NCBI GenBank assembly: GCA_038528385.1
Contig: JBCBET010000006.1
Location: forward strand, 62,001-126,000
Direction: 5' to 3'
Origin: Shimia_B sp038528385
GTDB taxonomy: Bacteria; Pseudomonadota; Alphaproteobacteria; Rhodobacterales; Rhodobacteraceae
DNA: 64,000 bases
This document shows positions 58,510 through 64,000 of the stretch, piece by piece. The notes beneath the pieces were generated by a model. That model did no database searches. It was not told the DNA's origin and saw only the letters and a program-made list of their open reading frames with translations. Position numbers and translations under genes: made by a program. Position 1 is the first letter of the stretch, and each line of letters opens with the position of its first letter.

Positions 58510-61191
58510 ATGAACGAGCCCACAGACCTGCCGCAGCGCGCGCGCCGCGCCATCGGCTGGACCCGCGTCGGTATGGTGGCGGAGCGCGTGACGCAGTGCT
58601 TCTGGCCCGTCTGGTCCGTCCTTTTCGTGGCGCTCGGGGCGCTCATGCTGGGCTTTCCCTGGGGCTGGACGCTCGAAGCGGCCTGGGCGGCCATGGCCGC
58701 AGCGGGGCTCGGGACCCTCGCCGCCATGGTCCTGGGTCTCCGGCGCTTCCGCTGGCCCGCGCGCGCCGATGCCGAAGGCCGCCTCGATGCCAGCCTGCCC
58801 GGCCGCCCCCTCAGCACGTTGAAGGACATCCTCGCCATCGGGAGCGGTGACGACGCGGCCGAGGGCGTCTGGGCGGCTCACCGCCAGCGCATGACCGATC
58901 GCGCCGCCGCGGCGAGGCGGGTGAAGCCCGCGCTCCGGGTCTCTGACCGCGACCCCTACGCGCTGCGCTACGTGGCGGTGCTCGTCCTCGCGGTGGGGCT
59001 CCTTTTCGGCTCGATCCTGCGGCTGGGCGATATGGGCGAGCTTGCCCCGGGCGCGGCGCAGGCGGCACTGGGCCCCTCCTGGGAGGGCTGGGTGGAGCCG
59101 CCCCGCTATACCGGGCTGCCCACGATCTACCTGCCCGACGTGACCGATCCCGGCCTCGAGGTGCCGGAGGGCGCGAATGTCACGCTGCGCCTTTACGGCG
59201 AGGTGGGCGCGCTGGGCGTGGAGGAGACCGTCTCCGCCCGCGCGCCGGACGCCTCCACCGGGGCGGAGGGCTTCGCCTCCGACCCTGTCCAAAGCTTCGA
59301 CATCGATCGGAACGGAACGCTCACCGTTACCGGCGAGGGCGGGCGCTCCTGGGACGTGGCGATCCGTGCCGACCGTGCGCCAACCGTGGATTTCGCGGAA
59401 GGCCTCGCGGACCGGGACCCCTCCGAACGCCGCGCGACGCTGGAGCAGGGCTTCCAGGCGCGGGATGACTACGCCGTCGTCGCGGGCTCCGCGTTCTTCG
59501 ACCTGCGCCTCGACGCCGTGGACCGCCGCCACGGCCTCGCCATCGCGCCGGAGCCCCGCGACACCCTCACGCTCCCTTTGCCGATGACGATCGCGGGAGA
59601 CCGCTCCGCCTTCTCGGAGGTGCTTACCGAAGACCTCTCCCAGCATCCCTGGGCCAACCTGCCGGTCTCGCTCAATCTTGAGGTGATCGATGAGCTCGAA
59701 CAGGTGGGCCGCTCCGACAGCCGTCGCATGATCCTGCCCGGCCGCCGCTTCTTCGATCCCATGGCCAAGGCCGTGATCGAGCAGCGCCGCGACCTCCTGT
59801 GGAACCGGGAGAACGCCGCGCGCATCGCCCAGATCCTGCGCACGCTGACCTACGACGCCGAGGAGCTCTTCCGTCAGGAGACGACGCGGCTCCGTCTCGA
59901 GGCGGTGATGCGGCGGATCGAGGCGCTGGCGGCTTACGACATCTCCGACGACCAGCAGGCCGAGATCGCGCAAGTGCTCTGGGACCTCGCCATCCAGCTC
60001 GAGGAGGGCGACCTGAACGACGCCCGCGAGCGGCTCGAACGCGCCCAGGAGCGGCTGCAGGAGGCCATCGAGAACGGCGCCACCGACGAGGAGATCGCCG
60101 AGCTCATGGAAGAGCTCCGCGAGGCGATGCAGGACTACATGCAGCAACTCGCCGAGAGCCAGCCCGAGGGTCAGCAAAGCCAGCCGCAGAACCCCGAGAA
60201 CATGCAGGAGATGACCCAGCAGGACCTCCAGGACATGCTCGACGAGATCCAGCGCCTCATGGAAGAGGGCCGCATGGCCGAGGCCGAGGAACTCCTGCGC
60301 CAGCTCCAGCAGATGATGGAGAACATGCAGGTCACCCAGGGACAGCAGGGCGAAGGCCAGCAATCGGAGGGTCAGCAGGCCATGGAGGGCATGGCCGACA
60401 TGCTGCGCGAGCAGCAGGGGCTCTCCGACGAGGCCTTCCGTGACCTGCAGGAGCAGTTCAACCAGGACGGCCAGCAGGGTCAGCAGCAAGGCCAGCAACA
60501 GGGGCAACAGCAGGGCCAACAGCCAGGGCAGCAGCAGGGGCAACAGCAAGGTCAGCAACAGGGTCAGCAGGGCCAGCAGGGACAGCAGCCGGGCCAGCAG
60601 GGACAACAAGGACAACAAGGACAAGGCCAGGGACAGGCGCAGAACCAGCAGGGCCAGGGCGGCCAGGGCCAGGAGCCCGGCGATCTCCGCCAGGGGCTTG
60701 CCGACCGCCAGCAGGCGCTGCGTCAGGAGCTGAACCGCCAGCGCGGCTCCTTGCCCGGCGCGGGCACGCCCGAGGGCGACGCCACGCGCGAGGCGCTCGA
60801 CCGCGCGGGCCGCGCCATGGACAACGCCGAGGAGGCGCTGCGCAACGACGACCTCGCCGAGGCCATCGACGACCAGGCGGAGGCCATGGATGCGCTCCGC
60901 GACGGCATGCAGAACCTCGCCGACCAGATGCAACAGCAGCAGGCCCAGCAGCAGCAGGGCCAGGGCCAGCAGAACGAACAGGCGGGCAACGCGAACCCGC
61001 AGCAGCGCGATCCGCTGGGCCGGGAGCCGGGACAGCGTGGCGAACTGGGCTCCGACGAGCAATTGCTGGGCGAGTTGAACGAGAACCGCCGCGCCGAGGC
61101 TTTGCTCGAAGAGCTACGCCGCCGCTCATCGGAGGCCGAGCGACCCGAGGCCGAGCTCGACTATCTGAGGCGGCTCCTCGACCGCTTCTGA
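58510..61191 (+). CDS. TIGR02302/DUF4175 family membrane protein with Gln/Gly repeat tract
   Basis: An 893-residue protein read from ATG 58510, which has GAGGAG six bases upstream. Hydrophobic segments lie at about 35-53, 58-78 and 158-176. A long periplasmic-looking region follows (WEGWVEPPRYTGLPTIYLPD), then a helical domain (ENAARIAQILRTLTYDAEEL). The tract at about residues 650-725 is almost only Gln and Gly, and the end is an amphipathic helical region (LDYLRRLLDRF). This layout is diagnostic of alphaproteobacterial TIGR02302 proteins. Function is unknown; it follows lysA, as is common. Confidence 0.9.
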   Translation: MNEPTDLPQRARRAIGWTRVGMVAERVTQCFWPVWSVLFVALGALMLGFPWGWTLEAAWAAMAAAGLGTLAAMVLGLRRFRWPARADAEGRLDASLPGRPLSTLKDILAIGSGDDAAEGVWAAHRQRMTDRAAAARRVKPALRVSDRDPYALRYVAVLVLAVGLLFGSILRLGDMGELAPGAAQAALGPSWEGWVEPPRYTGLPTIYLPDVTDPGLEVPEGANVTLRLYGEVGALGVEETVSARAPDASTGAEGFASDPVQSFDIDRNGTLTVTGEGGRSWDVAIRADRAPTVDFAEGLADRDPSERRATLEQGFQARDDYAVVAGSAFFDLRLDAVDRRHGLAIAPEPRDTLTLPLPMTIAGDRSAFSEVLTEDLSQHPWANLPVSLNLEVIDELEQVGRSDSRRMILPGRRFFDPMAKAVIEQRRDLLWNRENAARIAQILRTLTYDAEELFRQETTRLRLEAVMRRIEALAAYDISDDQQAEIAQVLWDLAIQLEEGDLNDARERLERAQERLQEAIENGATDEEIAELMEELREAMQDYMQQLAESQPEGQQSQPQNPENMQEMTQQDLQDMLDEIQRLMEEGRMAEAEELLRQLQQMMENMQVTQGQQGEGQQSEGQQAMEGMADMLREQQGLSDEAFRDLQEQFNQDGQQGQQQGQQQGQQQGQQPGQQQGQQQGQQQGQQGQQGQQPGQQGQQGQQGQGQGQAQNQQGQGGQGQEPGDLRQGLADRQQALRQELNRQRGSLPGAGTPEGDATREALDRAGRAMDNAEEALRNDDLAEAIDDQAEAMDALRDGMQNLADQMQQQQAQQQQGQGQQNEQAGNANPQQRDPLGREPGQRGELGSDEQLLGELNENRRAEALLEELRRRSSEAERPEAELDYLRRLLDRF
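60470..60680 (+). repeat. Gln/Gly-coding tandem repeat in the TIGR02302 gene
   Basis: Repeated triplets based on CAG/CAA with GGN give GQQ and GQQQ units, for example CAGCAGGGCCAACAG. Codon use alternates CAG and CAA, so the tract is not a simple unit repeat but is prone to length change by slippage. Confidence 0.85.
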
Positions 61192-61203
61192 GGGCCCCGC
61201 GGG

Positions 61204-62073
61204 CTAGGCTTCGATCCGGTCCGCGAGGCGCGCCACGGCGTCTTGCAGCCAGATGCGCAAGCCAGTGACCAGCTCCACGTAGATGGCGAGCGCACCCTCG
61301 AGCGCGGGCACGCGCGCCGCCACGAGATCGGCGTAGGAATAAAGCCCCGCCAGCCCCGCGAGAACCACGCAAGCGAGGCCGAAGCCGGCCCGGAACCCCC
61401 GGCGGTGGCGCTGCACGCGCACCACCTCGTCCACGGGCGCGTCGCCCGCAGCCTCGCGTTCCGAGGTCGCGCGCAGGGTCGAGTTGATTTCGTCGATATC
61501 CGGCAGAAGATCGCGCCGCGAACTCGCCACGGCGGCCGCGATCGCCTCCTCATTCACCTCGGGCCGGGACGGCGCGGGCGGCGTGGCGAGCGGGAGATCG
61601 GCCTGGAATTCGAGCCCCGCCTCCTCGGCGCGGGCCTTGGCCTCGAACGCCGCCTCTTCGCGGAGCACATCGGCAACGGCCCCTTCGAGCGGACGCCGCC
61701 GCGGCGCCGTGTCCTCGGCCGGGGCGGGCGACGGCGCCATGTCGGTGCCCGGAGCCGGGGCCGGCGGCGGGCGGGATATGGGCGGGCTTGCAATGGGCGT
61801 GGGTTGCATCGTGACCTCGCCCGGTGCCTCGGCCTCCACGGGCTCGGGCACCGTGGCCACGCTGGGTTCGGGGGAGGCGATGGGCATCGGGCTTTCGGGG
61901 ATCTGCGGCGCGGCCTCCGCCTCGCCCGGCTGCGCGTCCTCCACCGCGATCGCGGTGGGGTCGAAGAACCACGACGTGCCGCAATTCGAGCACTGCACGT
62001 CCCGCCCCTCGGCCGGGATCACGCTATCGGGTACCTCGTAGGTCGCGCCACAATTGGGGCAAATCAGCCGCAT
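61204..62073 (-). CDS. Zinc-ribbon membrane protein
   Basis: A 289-residue protein. The N-terminal zinc ribbon has CPNCGATYEVPDSVIP and VQCSNCGTSWFF (four Cys, residues about 5-35), the MJ0042-type pattern. A Pro/Ala-rich linker and a charged helical part follow, then one membrane segment (about 230-250, GLACVVLAGLAGLYSYADLV) and a short C-terminal tail. Function is unknown, but such proteins are encoded next to ftsE in many Rhodobacterales. Divergent from ftsE across 178 bp. Confidence 0.87.
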   Translation of the reverse strand: MRLICPNCGATYEVPDSVIPAEGRDVQCSNCGTSWFFDPTAIAVEDAQPGEAEAAPQIPESPMPIASPEPSVATVPEPVEAEAPGEVTMQPTPIASPPISRPPPAPAPGTDMAPSPAPAEDTAPRRRPLEGAVADVLREEAAFEAKARAEEAGLEFQADLPLATPPAPSRPEVNEEAIAAAVASSRRDLLPDIDEINSTLRATSEREAAGDAPVDEVVRVQRHRRGFRAGFGLACVVLAGLAGLYSYADLVAARVPALEGALAIYVELVTGLRIWLQDAVARLADRIEA

Positions 62074-62251
62074 GCGGTCCCACCTCTGCCTTGCTCAAAT
62101 AACTGCCTGCAGCTGTTGTCCCAGCCCTGTCTTAACCTTTTCCTATGACGGTTGGCGAAAAACAAGCTTTCCCTCCACGCCCCTTGAGCTGCGATTGCAA
62201 CCGTGGCTCCCATGCGGCAGTGTCGCGCCGAGCAAGGCGGGTGGCGGGCGC

Positions 62252-62929
62252 GTGATCGAATTGGACAAGGTGGCCTTTTCCCATGGCGGCGGGGAGCTTC
62301 TGAGCGACATCTCGATGGTCGTGAAGCCGGGGTCCTTTCACTTCCTGACCGGGCCCTCGGGGGCGGGCAAGACGACGTTCCTGCGCCTGCTCTACGGTGA
62401 TCTGATCGCCACCGCGGGACAGGTGCGGATCGCCGGAAAGGACACCCGCACCATGACCCGGGACGAGGTCGCGCTGGTGCGCAGGCGCATCGGCTTTGTG
62501 CCGCAGAACGCCGTCTTTCTCGATCATCTGCCCGTGGCGGAGAACGTGGCACTGCCGCTTTTGGTGTCCGGGCGCGATGCGGCGCGCGCGGAGGCCGACC
62601 TCTCCGAGCTCCTGACCTGGGTGGGCCTCGCGGGCCACCGGGAGGCCCATCCGCCCGAGCTTTCGGGCGGCGAGCGCCAGCGCGTGGCGCTCGCCCGCGC
62701 GGTCATCACCTCGCCCGATATCATCCTCGCCGACGAACCCACCGGCAACGTGGACTGGGACATGAGCCAGAAGATCCTGCGCCTCCTCGTGGAGCTCAAT
62801 CGCATGGGCAAGACCGTCATGATCGCCACCCACGACATCGCCCTCATCCGCGCGGCCAAGAGCCAGGTCCAGTCCCGCGTGCTCCGCATCGCGAGCCGGA
62901 GGCTGCAATTGGCGGGAGCGGATCTGTGA
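62252..62929 (+). CDS. ftsE: Cell division ATP-binding protein FtsE
   Basis: A 225-residue ABC ATPase. Walker A is GPSGAGKTT, signature LSGGERQRVALARA and Walker B IILADEPTGNVD. FVPQNAVFLDHLPVAENVAL is typical of FtsE. The start is GTG (VIELDKVAFSHGG). With FtsX it controls periplasmic peptidoglycan hydrolases at division. Its stop overlaps the ftsX GTG (GTGA). Confidence 0.93.
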   Translation: MIELDKVAFSHGGGELLSDISMVVKPGSFHFLTGPSGAGKTTFLRLLYGDLIATAGQVRIAGKDTRTMTRDEVALVRRRIGFVPQNAVFLDHLPVAENVALPLLVSGRDAARAEADLSELLTWVGLAGHREAHPPELSGGERQRVALARAVITSPDIILADEPTGNVDWDMSQKILRLLVELNRMGKTVMIATHDIALIRAAKSQVQSRVLRIASRRLQLAGADL

Positions 62930-63831
62930 CCAAGCTGTCGGAGCTCATCGCGCTCCTCATGGGCGAGCCGCAGGCGGAGCAGGTCGTGCCGCCCACGGGG
63001 TTCACGGCGCAGCTCACGTCGCTGTCGGCGGCGGCCATGGCCTTTCTGGCCTGTTTCGCGCTGGGGCTGTCGGTCTCCACAGGACGCCTGGCCGATCGCT
63101 GGTCGAGCGAGCTCGCGCAGTCGCTGACGGTGCGCATCTCCGCCCCCGCCGCCGAGCGCGACGCGCGCACCGAGGCCGCGCTCGCCGTGCTCGCCACCAC
63201 GCCCGGCATCGCCGCGGCGCGCGCGCTCAGCCCCGAGGAGCAACGCGCGCTCCTCGCGCCGTGGTTCGGATCCGATCTGCCCCTCGAAGACCTGCCGGTG
63301 CCGCAACTCATCGACGTGACGCGCGCCGCGGGCGAGCCGATCGACGTGGCCGGTCTCGGCCTGCGGCTCGAGGCCGAGGTGCCCGGCGCCGTAATCGACG
63401 ACCACGCGGGCTTTCGCCGCCCGCTCGTCGACGCGGCGGGGCGGTTGCGCGCGCTGGGCTGGCTCTGTCTCGCGCTGATCGCCGGGGCCATGGCCGCCAT
63501 GGTCACGCTCGCCGCCCATGCCGCGCTCGCCGCCAACCGGTCGGTGATCGAGGTGCTGCGCCAGGTGGGGGCGCGCGACAGCTACATCGCCAACGCCTTC
63601 GTGCGCCGCTTCACGCTGCGCGCGCTCACGGGCGCGGCGGCGGGCGCAACGCTGGGCATGATCGCCATGGCGCTTTTGCCCCCCACGGGGGACGAGGCCG
63701 GGTTTCTCACCGATCTGGGCTTCCGCGGGCTGGGCTGGCTCCTGCCCGCCACGATCCCGTTTCTGGCCGCCGCCGTGGCCTTTGGGGCCACGCGGCTCGC
63801 GGCCCTGCGCACGCTGAGGACGATGGCATGA
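62926..63831 (+). CDS. ftsX: Cell division protein FtsX
   Basis: A 301-residue membrane protein with a GTG start overlapping ftsE. TM1 (about 32-50, AAMAFLACFALGLSVSTGRL) precedes a periplasmic domain (TVRISAPAAERDARTEAALA to VPGAVIDDHAGFRRPL). Three further segments follow in the FtsX layout (LGWLCLALIAGAMAAMVTLA; ALTGAAAGATLGMIAMALLP; LGWLLPATIPFLAAAVAFGA). It couples FtsE ATPase to the division machinery. Overlaps the next gene's ATG. Confidence 0.92.
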   Translation: MTKLSELIALLMGEPQAEQVVPPTGFTAQLTSLSAAAMAFLACFALGLSVSTGRLADRWSSELAQSLTVRISAPAAERDARTEAALAVLATTPGIAAARALSPEEQRALLAPWFGSDLPLEDLPVPQLIDVTRAAGEPIDVAGLGLRLEAEVPGAVIDDHAGFRRPLVDAAGRLRALGWLCLALIAGAMAAMVTLAAHAALAANRSVIEVLRQVGARDSYIANAFVRRFTLRALTGAAAGATLGMIAMALLPPTGDEAGFLTDLGFRGLGWLLPATIPFLAAAVAFGATRLAALRTLRTMA

Positions 63832-64000
63832 CCCGCTGGCTCCGCGGCCTCGCCTTTCACCTCAACGTCTACCCGATGATGCTGGTGATCGGGGTCGTCT
63901 TCCTCCCCTATGCCCTCGCGACCCCGCGAGGCGCGGTCTTCGCCTGCCGCACCTGGGCGCGCTACACCATGTTTTCGGCGCGCTGGATGCTGGGGATCAC
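63828..64000 (+). CDS. plsC: 1-acyl-sn-glycerol-3-phosphate acyltransferase (5' part only)
   Basis: The first 57 codons are visible and the rest lies outside the window. The start TRWLRGLAFHLNVYPMMLVI shows a membrane segment and TPRGAVFACRTWARYTMFSA, as in PlsC-type enzymes near ftsEX in Rhodobacterales. The catalytic HxxxxD motif would be downstream and cannot be checked. The ATG overlaps the ftsX stop. Confidence 0.7.
   Translation, partial: MTRWLRGLAFHLNVYPMMLVIGVVFLPYALATPRGAVFACRTWARYTMFSARWMLGI

Noticed and set aside
58444..61062. Very long open frame opposite the TIGR02302 gene, rich in Leu
   Set aside because: It is the antisense of the Gln/Gly and helical coding sequence (CAG read backwards gives CTG), with no ribosome-binding site or family likeness; the plus-strand gene has both.
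1..64000. Prophage, insertion sequence, CRISPR or toxin-antitoxin system
   Set aside because: No transposase, integrase, Cas-like or toxin-like reading frame and no regularly spaced long repeats were seen; the lower-GC TPR gene is the only compositional outlier noticed.

Overview
The window is a high-GC, gene-dense stretch of an alphaproteobacterial chromosome, most likely a Rhodobacterales (roseobacter-type) bacterium. Supporting features are a DUF1013/TrcR protein, a TIGR02302/DUF4175 protein, COQ9, malyl-CoA lyase, rpmI-rplT, a C-P lyase operon of the phnG-H-I-J-K-L-N-M type, and many start/stop overlaps (ATGA, GTGA, TGATG). No rRNA, tRNA, CRISPR array, integrase or insertion sequence is visible.

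Layout. (1) 1-6.2 kb: a minus-strand MoxR / DUF58 / DUF4159 membrane-protein operon (last gene cut by the window edge), a plus-strand trio DUF1285 / atypical SDR / hydroxypyruvate-isomerase-like protein, and DUF1013 (TrcR). (2) 6.2-9.2 kb: a secreted RNase T2, a tiny protein, a VOC protein and RsgA. (3) 9.6-11.2 kb: a decayed cluster in which pieces of four genes (glyoxalase-like VOC, ECF sigma factor, YCII/DGPF protein, SRPBCC protein) are joined by deletions and frameshifts. (4) 11.4-28.8 kb: a phosphorus-scavenging island. It holds phosphonate import genes phnC-D-E1-E2, a hexapeptide transferase, a GNAT, a secreted glycerophosphodiester phosphodiesterase, the repressor phnF, the C-P lyase genes phnG-H-I-(HAD)-J-K-L-N-M, and an exported phytase-like esterase. 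Four Pho-box-like sites built on the same GTCAT/N6/GTTAC-type, 11-bp-spaced scheme lie at its transcription units. The operon is interrupted between the HAD gene and phnJ by a small membrane-protein gene on the opposite strand.

(5) 28.8-34.9 kb: quinone oxidoreductase, a small membrane protein, COQ9, rpsU, mscL, a glutathione transferase, a lower-GC TPR membrane protein and YtoQ. (6) 34.9-41.0 kb: translation genes. pheS and pheT are separated by a small membrane protein and a soluble chemoreceptor-hairpin protein; then a secreted SGNH hydrolase, rplT and rpmI. (7) 41-47.9 kb: MFS transporter, a GT-C type glycosyltransferase, pyruvate kinase, an N-formylglutamate amidohydrolase family protein and small conserved proteins. 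(8) 48.1-52.7 kb: a frameshifted RTX-like pseudogene, a small membrane coiled-coil protein and a 1076-residue OmpA-type protein with about six internal repeats.

(9) 52.8-57.1 kb: a D-amino-acid transaminase beside dgcA and dgcN, which together form a plausible D-glutamate utilisation locus, then malyl-CoA lyase. (10) 57.2-64 kb: lysA, the TIGR02302 protein with a Gln/Gly repeat tract, a zinc-ribbon protein, ftsE-ftsX and the start of a plsC-like acyltransferase. All functional calls rest on reading motifs and gene order; no database search was possible.
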